Below the pieces are notes generated by a model. The model made no database searches. It was not told the origin of the DNA and was given only the letters and a program-made list of their open reading frames with translations. From contig NW_023501046.1 of assembly GCF_014066305.1 (NCBI RefSeq), positions 221,001-285,000 of the forward strand: a stretch of 64,000 nt of DNA, written 5' to 3'. Of this stretch, positions 51,570 through 62,893 are shown piece by piece. Numbering within the stretch: the stretch's first letter is position 1; every line of letters begins with the position of its first letter. This DNA comes from Letharia columbiana (taxonomy: Eukaryota; Ascomycota; Lecanoromycetes; Lecanorales; Parmeliaceae). Both the position numbers and the translations under genes were made by a program.

Positions 51570-54310
51570 ATGGCTTCGTAAGTAGTTGCTTCGCCAAACT
51601 GGAGCTCCTGCTAATAGATGCGCACAGTAATATTGTCTTCCTCCCGTTTCGAAGAACACACCCAGTCTCGCTGTCTGCTTCAATACGGCAGTATATCTCG
51701 ACCAAGTATGATCAGCACCCGGATATGTTCGTACGAGATATGGATGCTATAGACAAACTGCGAGCGGACGCCGTCAACTCACTCGAGGCACATACCAGCG
51801 GCATCAGAAAGCTGACAGCTTATGCGGCGCAACTGGTCTGGATGGGGGGAAAGTTTCCTATTGATGTGAGTAGGCTCCAAAAGATAAGAGCCTATGCAGG
51901 AATTGAAGGACATTAGGCGAAGAATTGAATCTCTAATACGAGGCTGCTTAGATTGGCGCCGACTTTTCATGGTATCCTGCCCTGGGTTTCAATACTCAAA
52001 GACCGAGTACGTCAACCGTTCCACACCCGGATACAAGACATGTGGCTAACTTTTTCTACAGTATCGCAAAATAACCTCCGATTCGAGCTTGTAAACGTCT
52101 TATTTAACCTTGCCTCTCTCTATTCCCAGCTCGCCGTGTCCCTGAACCGAAGTACAAGCGACGGGCTCAAGTCAGCATGCAATTACTTTTGTCAAGCCGC
52201 AGGGGTGATATCCCACATAAAGACCGTCATCATACCAGACATGCGATCCTCGCCTCCAGAAGACATGGATACCATGACACTGGAGAGTATCCAGCAGCTA
52301 CTTCTTGCCCAGGCCCAGGAATGCTTCTGGTCCAAAGCCGTAAAGGACGGATTGAAGGACGGTCTAATTGCGAAATTGGCAGCAAAAGTGTCCGACTTCT
52401 ACGACCAAGCCGCGGAGTACGGGACGAAGTCAGACATCATCAGCACCGAATGGATACATCACATGACGGCGAAGCAGCATCATTTTGCAGCTGCGGCACA
52501 ATACAGGGCGTCACGAGACTGCTTAGACAAGCAGAATTATGGGGAAGAAGTTGCGCGCCTCAGGGACAGTTTGACCTGCGCCAATGAAGCACTGAAAGAG
52601 TCGAGGTGGATTAACAGAATCGTACTCGGAGATCTCAATGGCCTGAAGTCTCGAGTATCGGAAGACCTAAAGAGAGCGGAGAAGGACAATGATGTAATCT
52701 ACTTGATGCCTGTACCTCCGAAATCAGAACTGAAGACACTTGATCGCGCAGGCATGGCCACTGCAAGGGTGCCACAAGAAGTCTCTGACCCGTCGTCGAC
52801 TCTCGGCGAAGGCGGTATTTACGGTCAACCATTGTTTGCCAAATTAGTACCATACGCCGTCCACATTGCCGCAAGTATTTATGAGGAGCGCAAGAACCGA
52901 CTTGTCAATGTCTCAATCATTGATGAGTTGGAAGGCTTGACCAACCAGCTTAAAGACCTATTGCAATCTCTGAACCTTCCAGGATCACTTCAAGCACTCG
53001 AAAAGCCCTTGGGACTACCACCATCACTGACTACACATGCAGAAGAGATCCGTCAGCAGGATGGCCTTCACCGTCTTCGGCGATCGATGCACGAGACCAG
53101 CAAGCTCAAAGCAAATGATACAACCATCTATAAAGAAGGTGTTGATCTTCTGCGATCTGAGGCAGTTGAGGATGACCGTGCAAAGCTCAAACACGGAACA
53201 GACCGGTGGAGCCGTCAACCTTCACAACAAGCTGCCGACAAGTTGTATGCACAGGTTTCTGAGATCGATGGATATCTTAAGTCTGCTGCGAGCAGCGACG
53301 AGCTCGTCACAACTAAGCTTAAAGAGTGCGAAAAGGTCCTGAATGTGCTTTCCGGCAGCGATCGGGATATCGAGGAGTATGTGCCCAGTAGTAGGCGGGC
53401 AGTGATGCCGCCCAACGTTCAACACGCCGCCGGAGACTTGAGGAACATGTTGAACGAGGTCAGCCGGCTTGAGAGTAGGCGAAAAAGACAAATCGAGAAA
53501 ATGCGCGACAAAGCCAAGCAGGACGATATAAGTAAGCATTCACCAGAACTAAGCATGGCATATTGGCTAACGAATGCAGACCAAGTGATTCTAGCAGAGA
53601 CAGCTCGTCTTGAGCGGGAGTTTCCGATGCAAAAGATTGAGCCTGCTCAATTCGAAAATTTATTCGAGGAGCGTCTAGAGAGGTATGAGGGAGATCAAAA
53701 GTCGATTGCTAAAGAGAAAGAAGAGCAAGATCAGATTTTATCCCAGCTCAGGCAGAGCAATACAGCATTTGCGAACGCGAGAAAAGGCGACACTTCGACC
53801 AGGGAGCGGGAGCAAGCGTTACAGAGACTCGAGAATGCGTACGTCAAGTACAAGGAGATCATTTCCAACTTAAACACTGGTCGGAAATTCTACAACGATC
53901 TCGCAAAGATCGTAAACAGATTTCGAGACGAATGCAAGAACTTCGCATACCAGAGACGAATCGAAGCAGGACAGCTCGAATCAGAGCTGTCCAATGCAAT
54001 GTCCGCCCTCAACCTTTCCCAAGCGACTTCTCTTCAAGAACAGAAGCAACGTGAATCGCTGCGGTCACATTATAGCGCCAAAGGGCTTTCGTCAGAGCCA
54101 TTGACAGCTCCTACGCCCACCAGAGCTGCCGTGCAGCCTCCGACTGCTCCTGCACCAGGAATGTGGAATCCGGAAATGGGAATCAAGTTTGGGGGTGTTA
54201 CTACACCGCAACAGCCACCGGCGAACGGTACTGTGCATAATCCTGCGTATCCGAATACTAGAGCGAAAGGTGGACAGTGGGACGCAAATCAAGGGTTGCG
54301 GTTTGGGTGA
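51570..54310 (+). CDS. RIM20: pH-signalling BRO1-domain protein PalA/Rim20
   Basis: Five exons: 51570-51577, 51628-51865, 51952-52006, 52062-53531 and 53580-54310 (introns of 50, 86, 55 and 48 bp); 833 aa. The 8-nt first exon gives MA(S), joined to NIVFLPFRRTHPVSLSASIR. The BRO1 domain continues YAAQLVWMGGKFPID|IGADFSWYPALGFNTQRP|ISQNNLRFELVNVLFNLASL. Alpha-helical coiled V-domain sequence follows (LARLEREFPMQKIEPAQFEN-type), and the Pro-rich tail ends WDANQGLRFG. PalA binds YPxL motifs of the transcription factor PacC and the ESCRT-III subunit Vps32, bringing PacC to its protease PalB on endosomes at alkaline pH. The last intron is 48 nt, in frame and without stops; splicing is inferred from loss of family sequence there. 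Confidence 0.93.
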
Positions 54311-54461
54311 TGGGCTGTAACCATGTATATATACATACTTCGAAAGGAAGAATCGGCGAATCTTGGAAAAGCACGTTCATGTGGTGATTCTAGGCATCTC
54401 AATCGACCTGTCCAATGTGTTGACTTTGTCCCTGAGCATCCCTGCCTCTCCAAACTTCCAT

Positions 54462-55470
54462 TCATAAAGCCACCTTCGTAGCCACGCCAAGCAACCATTT
54501 GGCATCACTCCAAACCCCTGCTTGCTCAGGAGCGGAGCCCATAATATTCGTACCCTCACCACCAGTGTCCGCTTCATCATCCTTCCTTTTCTTCCTCCGC
54601 AATCGCCTTTGCAACTCGACCGGATCCAGCTCGCCCCTCACAATGCCTTCTCCACCGTCATCTTCTCCCCCCGCAGCTCCGTCAACCTCATCCGCATCCC
54701 CTTCCTCCTCCCCTTCACCTCTAAACTCCATCCATCCCACGGCCCAGTCCACCCACCCGCCAACCCTCCCCATGACAACCCTCTTCATCTCCCCCTCGTC
54801 GACTTCCTCCCCCTCCTCTTCTCCCTCCTCCGCATTCACAAAATCCGGCCCAACCTCTTCTTCCTCCTCCTCCTCCTCCTCCTCCTCCTCTCCTCTCACC
54901 CCGTCCCCCCGCCCAACACTACCCCTCCTCGACTGAACCCTCGACTGAACCCTCGACTGCGCCCTCGAGAGCCCTCGCAACTTCGCACTCGATCCCCTCG
55001 CCGACTGCACCCGCGACAGACTCCATTCGGGAGAGTGGGCATCATACTCATCATCCCCGACCTCGCCACCCGTCAAGCTCGTGCTCGAACTCCTCGCCGC
55101 GAGCCACGCCTGTCCCTTCTCTTCGAGTCGCGTGAGGGTGAGGGCCGACGCCGTGCGCGTGACCCAGTCGTCCGGCGTGTCGTCGGGGTTGCGGACGGTG
55201 CGGGTCTTTTTCCGGGCGGGGGCGGAGGCGGAGGCGGGGACGGCGGTCGGGGTGGAGCGGGTGGGGCGGAGGCGGGTTTGGGAGGAGGGGCGGGAGAGGA
55301 GGGAGGGGGTTGTTGGGATGGAGGCTGAGGGGTAGAGGTAGGATGGAGAGGCGTGGGGGGAGGTGGGGAGGGTTGTGAGGGGGCCGAGGGTTGGGTGCGA
55401 GCGGTTGGGTCGCTGGGGAGGAGGGTTAGTGGGTTTCACGGGTTATGAGGATGAAGTGACTTACATCCAT
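54462..55470 (-). CDS. DUF3984 family protein
   Basis: Two exons, 55470-55465 (MD only) and 55412-54462 (51-bp intron, GTAAGT...CCCCAG, phase 0); 318 aa. The join gives MD|RPNRSHPTLGPLTTLPTSPH, more natural than the alternative unspliced start MKPTNPPP at 55439. Conserved parts are DWVTRTASALTLTRLEEKGQ, WLAARSSSTSL and GRVGGWVDWAVGWMEFR, matching the fungal DUF3984 family of unknown function. A run of acidic residues (about 12 Glu) is encoded by a CTC repeat near 54868-54893. An Ala/Gln/Ser repeat (SRVQSRVQSR) comes from a 12-bp tandem repeat at about 54935-54960. Confidence 0.75.
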
Positions 55471-55664
55471 GGTGGTTTGTGTGTGGGAGGGCACCGTTCA
55501 ATGTTGAAGGAGGGATGTCGGGAACGACTGGTGGAGTTGATTTTCGGCGCTAGTCAGACGCTTAGGGTTTTGATGTTTACTTCTAACTACATTTTCTGCG
55601 AGGAATTCTAGAATGTTATTCAAATGATCGACCTTTCGTCGTTTACATGATTCCCGTCGCAATC

Positions 55665-57449
55665 CTATACTATCTTGCCTTTGTTCATCACGAATCCCTC
55701 GAGTATCGAAATAGCGGCCCACAATCTTGGATCGACAAAGTCAGCATGTCTTTTCTATACAAGATTTGGGTCATAGGTGCCTACCGATTTTCTGCTTCAG
55801 GAAAGACCAAGCCTAGAAAGATAATCAGTCCAAGTAATCATTTCATGGAGCAGCAGCACATACTTCTGGGACTGTAAAAAACTTCATCGGCCACTCTGGT
55901 GATTCGCCAAGTCAGCATTCCTTTTTGACATTACCAACGGAGTCAAAAGGATGACTTACTCCTCCGGATGTCGAGGTAAGCAATGCATAAACTTCCAACC
56001 TGGCTTTGCACCTCCCCTCTCCGCCAGAGCGTTCGTGATTTGGAAGCCTTCAAAAGCCTTGATCTTCTTCTTCGCCTCTGCTTCTTGACCCTGAAAGGCG
56101 TTAGTCCATAGTCATTCGAAATATGGGTTTGATTTACCATTGACACCCTAGGTAGATTTCGAAGTCAGCATTGATTTTTCAAACCACCATTTTTCACACT
56201 CACCACGTATCGGTCACCAGGATATCAGCGTCCTTTACAGCTTCTTCAGGTAGATTTGTCTCCGTGAGCTTTCCCTGTAACCGTGCATCTTTTCCAGACT
56301 CTTGTATTATTTCCTTCATTCTCTGTGGGATCTCATAACCCTTGGGAGTGGCGACGGATAAGTCGACTCCGAGTTTGAGCGCTGCTATAGCGAGGTCGAA
56401 TAACACCTGTGTCCAGTCAAATTTCCCAAGTCTCCTGTTCGTACGTGGGCGAATTGTGACTGACGTTATTGGCATCACCCACCCATGCTATCTATCAAAA
56501 ATATAGAGTCAGTATATTCTCTTTTGAGAATAAGCTCGAGTCTCGAAAGGTTAGGAAAGTGAAGAGTTGCGATCAGACTTTGGTACTGAATAGCAAAAAA
56601 CTACTCCCAACATGCATACCTTCAGGCCTTCCAGTCCAAGACCGGGTGTCGTTGATCTTTGCGGTGTTCGACTCGAAGAGAACGCCTCCTTAATTGTTAA
56701 ACTAAGCAAAGCTCAAAATACGACTCTCAAGAAGATAGGGTCTACCCCTACAAGTCTGCGACAGTCTGCATAGGGTGAAAATCGTCCGACAGAGCGTTGA
56801 TAATAGGGACTGAAGAAGTCTTTGAAACTTGTACGATATCGGAATGGGGTCCGCATCTCATTACCCAAGCAGCGACCATGGAACTTATGACGGTACTCGT
56901 ATCGTACAATGACTCATTTACCTGCATTACAGTCAGATCTGGTCGACCATGGGTTTGCAGTTGGTGTTTTCGATAGGTGTGAGACGGTACCCCTAATTGT
57001 ATATCATCTTTCCCGAGACTTCGTGATAACAAGTCAAATCATATCTCTGACAGATGCCAACAGATACTTACAACATGGGATGACCTCCTAACGTAGCCAC
57101 GGCGGCTTCGGTGCTTACACGAGTTCTTGTACTTCTTTTATTGAAGGTCATAGCGACGGTCTTGCCCGTCAATGCTCCAAACAACGATGCCGGAACGGAC
57201 CCAGATTTGACCGCTCTTTTATGGCTCTCGGCATTGCGTACCAGGCTCGTGAGTTCAGCGGAAGTAAGATCCTGGGACAGCATTAGCGTCTGTCTTTCTC
57301 AATGTTGGTGCGAAGATCATTACAGCGATGGAGAGTAGATGGCGAGGGGCAAACGGAGAAGTGGGAGGAGAAGCTGGTGACGAGTATGCCCTTTGTTGTA
57401 ACTTCTTAAGAGAACTTCGAAGATATCGGGGCCGCAACGGGGCCATCAT
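55665..57449 (-). CDS. ARG3: Ornithine carbamoyltransferase, 12 exons
   Basis: Twelve exons: 57449-57324, 57271-57072, 57018-56991, 56921-56752, 56701-56620, 56491-56465, 56406-56204, 56147-56138, 56090-55960, 55895-55864, 55812-55785 and 55725-55665; 365 aa. A mitochondrial presequence (MMAPLRPRYLRSSLKKLQQR) precedes the enzyme. The carbamoyl-phosphate site is KRSTRTRVSTEA. DDFHPMQTVADF, LEGLKIAWVGDANNVLFDLA and [20 protein letters not shown] carry the other catalytic and substrate motifs, ending LVFPEAENRLWAAISILEGF. It makes citrulline from ornithine and carbamoyl phosphate in arginine synthesis. All eleven introns (47-128 bp) preserve frame. Exon 8 is only 10 nt, and four other exons are 27-32 nt. 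The gene is fully functional in appearance but is invisible to simple ORF scanning. Confidence 0.92.
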
Positions 57450-58043
57450 GGAGAGCTGCCCACTAGCTTTGCAAAGCCTGATGGCGGATATAGAAAGGCA
57501 GAGGAAGCCTGTCAATTGGCAAACACTTCAATTGTAAAGTGGTTATTCTCATACAGCTGCAAGATAAAAGTGATGGCCAATTGAGTGCACTTGGGGGAAG
57601 ATATTGGAGATATTAGAATAATGTGAGAAGCTTCAGAGGGTCAAAAAATAAATGTCCGTGCCAAGACTTCTTATTTACGAGAATCTAAATCTGGGGAACG
57701 AGGAAGTTCGTCATCAAGCTGCGGAGCCGCCCGCGATATGTAAAGTATCTTAGCAACCTGAGGCACTGAAAAAAAAATAATTTTTTTTAGTTTTTGGGTA
57801 TTATGTATTTTTTATATTGTTTTTTTATTATCGTGTATGATAATCCGTCGGTAGGGTAATGGGGGTCTGTGTGTATTGATAGAAATTGCGGAGAAAAAAA
57901 AAAAAAAATTTTTTTTTTTTTGGTGTGCTGAGGGGCTCTAAGCGCCAACAGTCTGTATTCCTCACCACTGTCACCTAACAAACCCTTATCTGAGCTGCCA
58001 TTCACCTGCCATCAGCCCGGACTGATGACCGTTCAGAGTCATA
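57450..58043. other. Divergent promoter OTC / Tag1-like with A/T tracts
   Basis: 594 bp containing A and T runs at about 57771-57800 and a long A-run followed directly by a T-run at about 57893-57921 (palindromic). No gene is supported. Confidence 0.6.
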
Positions 58044-60894
58044 ATGTCTGACCATCCTGCCTCACCCCTCCTTGGCGAAGCAGGCGCCGAACAATCAAGA
58101 TCCGAGAGACCTCCATCCCAGAAGTCGAAAACCTCGACGAAATCAAAACATTCAAACCAGTCAAATCTCTCAGAGGAGTCGACTCCTCTTCTCCCACAAG
58201 ACGCGACTAATCGCAATTACGGTGATGCACCAACGCATGACGAATCCCCCTCAGCTGCTGCCTCATCGTTAAGATCATTACAAAATGGGGGACCGAGTAA
58301 AGAGAAGTCTTCTCGAAGATGGCCAACAATCATTGCATTGACAATACTGGGTCTTGTGATTATCGTTATACTTTGTCTGGGTTTTGCCGCTCCAGAGGTA
58401 GTAGAAGAGTATGCGAGAGAAGCCATGGTCTTTGAGCCTACAGATCTATCAATAGACTCCTTCACATCAACGGGCGTAAGAGCAAGGATACGGGGTGACT
58501 TTACACTTGATGGGTCAAGAGTTCAAAAGAAACCTGTGAGGGACCTAGGCCGTGCCGGGACATGGATCGCAAGAGCTGTGGAAAGTAAGCGTTCGAACGT
58601 CAAGGTCTTTTTACCGGAGTATGGGAATCTTTTACTTGGAACTGCGGATGTGCCCCCGATCGTAATAGATATCAGGGATGGCCATACTACGCATCTCGAT
58701 TTCCTGAGCGACCTTAAAGCTGGAGACCTGGATGGTATACGGCGAATGGCCAATGATTGGTTAGAAGGAAGGATTGGGGATTTGAGCATCAGAGGTGTTG
58801 CAGACGTTCCGTTAAAGTCCGGCATATTTGGTTTGGGTACACAGAGTCTTGCAGAGACAATCATGTTCAGGAGTAGGTACTCAGATGAGCTTATCCCTTA
58901 GCCCGACAATGCTAGGTCAGGAGCTAACCGTTAAGTAATAGAGCACCAACTCCCTACCATACCCAAATACAACATAACGAAGCTGAATATTCAGGAACTC
59001 AAGCTACCGAACGGTGAAAGAGGTATGACAGTAGATGTTTCGCTCGCGTTGAAGAATGAGTATCCGGTCAAATTAGCGGTACCTTCACTTGGCTTTGATA
59101 TCTTGGTCCAAGGCTGTTCTCCGGACGGACCTTACCTAAGGCTTGCAGATGCAAGGACCGAGGAGATCCAGCTGCAGCCCAAGAAAAATGTTGAGGTCCA
59201 AGTTGGCGGGTTTATCCAGAAGTTACCTGAAACACTCCTCGCCACGTGCCCACAGACTCAAAAATCACCGTTAGACGCTCTTCTCGGCGAGTACATCCGC
59301 GGGGATGAGACAACTATCTATGTTCGAGGTTCAAGCTCTGCATCAGGCAATACACCTGACTGGGTGAACGCGCTTATCCAGAGTATTACGGTTCCCGTTC
59401 CCTTCCCGGGGAAGAGCTTTGATAGTCTCATTCGCAATTTTTCCTTAGCGGACGTCCACTTTACTCTGCCGGATCCGTTCGCTACACCTAACACGCCCGA
59501 AGCTTCGCCCAGGATATCTGCAACTGTCAAAGCCCTCGTTGGTCTGCCGGCAGAAATGAACTTCCCAATCGACGTTGGCCGTGTCCGTGCAGATGCCGAC
59601 GTGTATTATCATGAAAAGAAGCTCGGCCGTCTCGACCTGAAGAAATGGCAGAAAGCGAACACGACACGAATTGAGGCACACGACGATATCGAAGCAGGTT
59701 TAGCCGTCCAGTCCACAGTCAAGAACGCTCCTTTGAAGATAACCGATGATGATGTCTTCACAGACGTTGTGGAAGATTTGATTTTCGGTGGCAAGCCGGT
59801 GGTGCTGGGTGTCAAGGCTGAAGTGGATGTAGAAACAGAGACAGCGCTTGGGAAATTTGTTGTGCGAGAGATTCCGGCTGAGGGAAAGGTTTTTGTCAAG
59901 CGTTAGTTTCCTACTTTTCATGCATGTATGATAGCATTACGGCGTTGGAAGCTGATGGTTTGTAATCTAGCAATATCCGGTGGAGACCTGAAAGGATTCT
60001 CACCTCAAGTTGGCTCCTTACGCATTCTGGAAACCACGAGGTCAACGCTCTCGTTGGAAGCTAAAATCAACATAACGAATCCTACCGAATATTCCGCGAT
60101 CGTACCGTATGTGAATATCAAAATGCTAAGCAATGGCACAGAAATCGGCCATGCAACCGCTCGACATGTCTCCGTCGTACCTGGGCCGAATCACAACATT
60201 CTCGTCGAAGCTCTTTGGGATCCTTTGACTCCAAGTGGACAGAAGGGACTAGCTCAAGGAAAAGAGCTCCTCTCACAGTATATATCTGGTCAGCAGCCCC
60301 AACTCGACCTATGCTTTGCCCCCACCCTTCATCCCATAACTAAATCGAGCAGGCTTCAATACATCCCTCACTCTCGCCACCCACGCCGGCACGATCCCTC
60401 ACCAACCCAACCTCGGCAAGGCCCTCTCCTCCCTCTCCATCGACATCCCAACCCCCAAGCTCACACCGCCCAAAAACCCAAACCGGGACCCAGACGATGA
60501 AGGTGACAACGACCGGGACCCCAACGCCCCAAAGTTCATCGACGACGCTACGTTCCATCTCATCACCTCCACCGCAACCTTCACCCTGCTCTCGCCCCTT
60601 CCTCGTTCCACCATCACGATCACGTATCTGAACGCCACGGCTTACTACAACCACACGGAAGCCGTGGGCGCCATCCTGTACGAATTGCCCTTCGAGGTGC
60701 CGCCCGGTGCGAGCACGAGCCCGAGGTTGCCCGTCGACTGGGACCTGGGGAGTGTGGGGTACGAAGCTGTCAAGCAGGCGCTTGGGGGCAGGTTGAAGCT
60801 GGATGCGAGGGCGGACGTGGGGATTGGGGTTGGGTTGTGGCAGCAACGGGTCTGGTTTATGGGGAGGGGTGTTGGGGCTGGGGTGAGATTGTGA
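58044..60894 (+). CDS. Tag1-like vacuolar membrane protein (DUF3712)
   Basis: Four exons: 58044-58872, 58942-59901, 59971-60288 and 60353-60894 (introns of 69, 69 and 64 bp); 882 aa. The N-terminal cytosolic region contains ESTPLLPQ, a dileucine-type vacuolar sorting signal. One membrane span follows at about 93-116 (IIALTILGLVIIVILCLGFA). The large luminal domain consists of repeated LEA-like beta units (IRGDFTLDGSRV; MTVDVSLALKNEYPVKLAVP; LSLEAKINITNPTEYSAIVP), matching DUF3712. Yeast Tag1 of this type signals termination of autophagy from the vacuole. Orthology is inferred from architecture. The donor of intron 1 (A|GTAGGT) is the least certain boundary. Confidence 0.82.
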
Positions 60895-61217
60895 TTGTTT
60901 TGGAAGCTCGGATTGCAGCGAAGGGAAAGGTCATGACACGATTATTGTCTGGGGTCGAGTGGTTGGGCGGTAGGCGTCGCGCTTTGATGAGGTATGTGAG
61001 GCATGAGTACGTCGAAACGGGCGCAAATGGTCTACGAAATTTATGCAAATGCGCTTGCGTCTCTTCTGGACGTGGTTAATCGGAAATGTCACATATACAC
61101 AGCGGGAAATAGTGTATACACAAACATCTGGTTATATGCAGTATGTACCATGGGATGTTTTACGAGAACGCCGACGCTAGATCGAGATATAAAGCATCGA
61201 ACATAGATTACCGGCCA
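60895..61217. other. Intergenic, convergent 3' regions
   Basis: 323 bp between the Tag1-like gene and ILV6. Nothing was recognised. Confidence 0.5.
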
Positions 61218-62250
61218 CTATCCTGGCGGCAGAGAGCTCGCATCTACCACATCACCAGCCTCCTTCTCAAGTTCCTCTACGCCGCCGTCCAATGGTGATC
61301 GAGGCAAAGCCATCAGGCCAGTCCGTGCAGACTCCAAGATGCCAAAGGGCGAGATGAGCTTCATGAAGGCATCTATTCGAGGAGGTTTCGCAGAGCTGCA
61401 CCCGATGTCAGCGGCAATCGGCAGGCAAAGACGTGGGGGAAACTCACATCTCAACAATACAATTATTGGTGCTTATATCCAATACCTTTCCGCCAAATTG
61501 ATGCGTCAAATGCGTGATGGCATCCAAATGCTCATACTTGTGTCGCAACGCCTGACTGGCCGCCAGTCGATTAGGATGATAATCGGCGTCGGGTCCTCCG
61601 CGCTGCTGCCCTGGTGTCTCCGCATCCGCCGACTGCGCCATTTCCTCGAGCTTCGAAGCGTCCGCCGCGGACATCTCCCTGTGATGAGCCATGAGGTCTT
61701 CGAAATACTCCGGGCCCAGGATCGAAATCTTCGCGAGCAGCAGTTCCCGCTGGACGAGGGGCGCGGCCGTGTAGTCCAGCACCGCCCACACGGGGACCAG
61801 ATCCTCCAGTTGCCGACGGGCCTGCTCTACCACCCCGTCCTGGCCGGACAGCACGATTGTCATGCGGGACAGATCTTCCACTTCCGTGTTGCAGACGACC
61901 AAGCTGTCAATGTTGAACCCCCGTGCCGCCAGGATACCGGAGACGCGAGACAGGACGCCGGGCTCATTTTGCACGAGGCAATTGAGTATGTGCCGTTTTG
62001 GCGCGAACGCCGAGGGCAGGGGCGTTTCGTAGAGAATCGAGGATACAGCAGCCGGGGCGGACCATGAAGGGAGCGAGTCTTGTGTCGGGAGCGGGTTGAT
62101 GCGGCGGTGGAGAGCTTTGTAGGCCAAAGCAGAGGTCGAGGAGGAGCTGTGTTGCGTTCTCCGGGGGAAAAGATGCTTCGAGGTTTGACAGCTGGGTTTA
62201 GCGAGTGTGATACGCGAGGGAATGGAGGTGAGGGTGCGGCGGGCGGCCAT
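61218..62250 (-). CDS. ILV6: Acetolactate synthase regulatory (small) subunit
   Basis: Two exons, 62250-61448 and 61395-61218 (52-bp intron, phase 2); 326 aa. The start MAARRTLTSIPSRITLAK is a mitochondrial presequence. The ACT domain follows (HILNCLVQNEPGVLSRVSGI, RGFNIDSLVVCNTEVEDLSR, MTIVLSGQDGVVEQARRQLE), then the C-terminal ALS_ss_C region (ELLLAKISILGPEYFEDLMA, ALRHKYEHLDAITHLTHQFG, and across the intron IVEI|SAKPPRIDAFMKLISPFG). It binds valine and regulates the catalytic subunit Ilv2 in branched-chain amino-acid synthesis. Divergent from COX8. Confidence 0.95.
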
Positions 62251-62553
62251 TGCGACCTGATGTTCGAGTATATGCACCAGATTGAGGTGCTTTCAGTTCG
62301 GTCTAAATGCTCTGCTCACCGTCCTAAACAGCGGTATAATAATCAAGGTGCAATTTTGAAATTCACCTTGAGCGTCCCCTCGGTCGGAATCTTCGAACTG
62401 GGGTACAGCGCGCTAAGCCTTACAAGGCGAGTACGGCCAACCTCATAATCACGAAGCTTGCAATCACGACATACCATCGATATCGAGACAGCAAACGAAT
62501 AAGGTATGGTAGGATGAGCTCTGTGTAGTCAAATGCACGTATTGACAACGCAG
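62251..62553. other. Divergent promoter ILV6 / COX8
   Basis: 303-bp shared upstream region of two nuclear genes for mitochondrial proteins. No element was recognised. Confidence 0.45.
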
Positions 62554-62893
62554 ATGCTTTCACGAACCGCCATCCGCGCCTCCAAGGCACCGTCCATGAT
62601 CGCCAGCCGTGGCTTTCGAACCTCTGCAGCACGCCTCTCAAGTCCATATCATTATCCTGAAGGTCCTCGAAGCAACCTCCCGTTCAATCCTCTGACGAAA
62701 TACTTTGCGTTGAGATACTGGGGAACGATGGGTAAGCCATCAGAATCTTCAATTGGACGTTACAGCGCTGACAGGAAGACAGCCTTCTTCTTTGGATTGC
62801 CATTTGGCGTTGCGGGTAGGATCCTACGTTCAACACAGGCTAGGCAGGATGCTGACAGAAGGTTTAGTTTGGCAAACGAAGAAGAACCGTTAG
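62554..62893 (+). CDS. COX8: Cytochrome c oxidase subunit VIIc homologue (Cox8)
   Basis: Three exons: 62554-62731, 62783-62815 and 62862-62893 (introns of 51 and 46 bp, both phase 1); 80 aa. The presequence is MLSRTAIRASKAPSMIASRG with a likely cleavage near RTSAARLSS. The mature part SNLPFNPLTKYFALRYWGTM joins AFFFGLPFGVAG and ends LVWQTKKNR. This is the FNPxTRxFxLRYW...FGLPFxxAxWQ pattern of the single-span Cox8/VIIc subunit. Without splicing, one frame runs to 63030 and hides the exon structure. An upstream in-frame ATG exists at 62533, but the 62554 start gives the better presequence. Confidence 0.9.
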
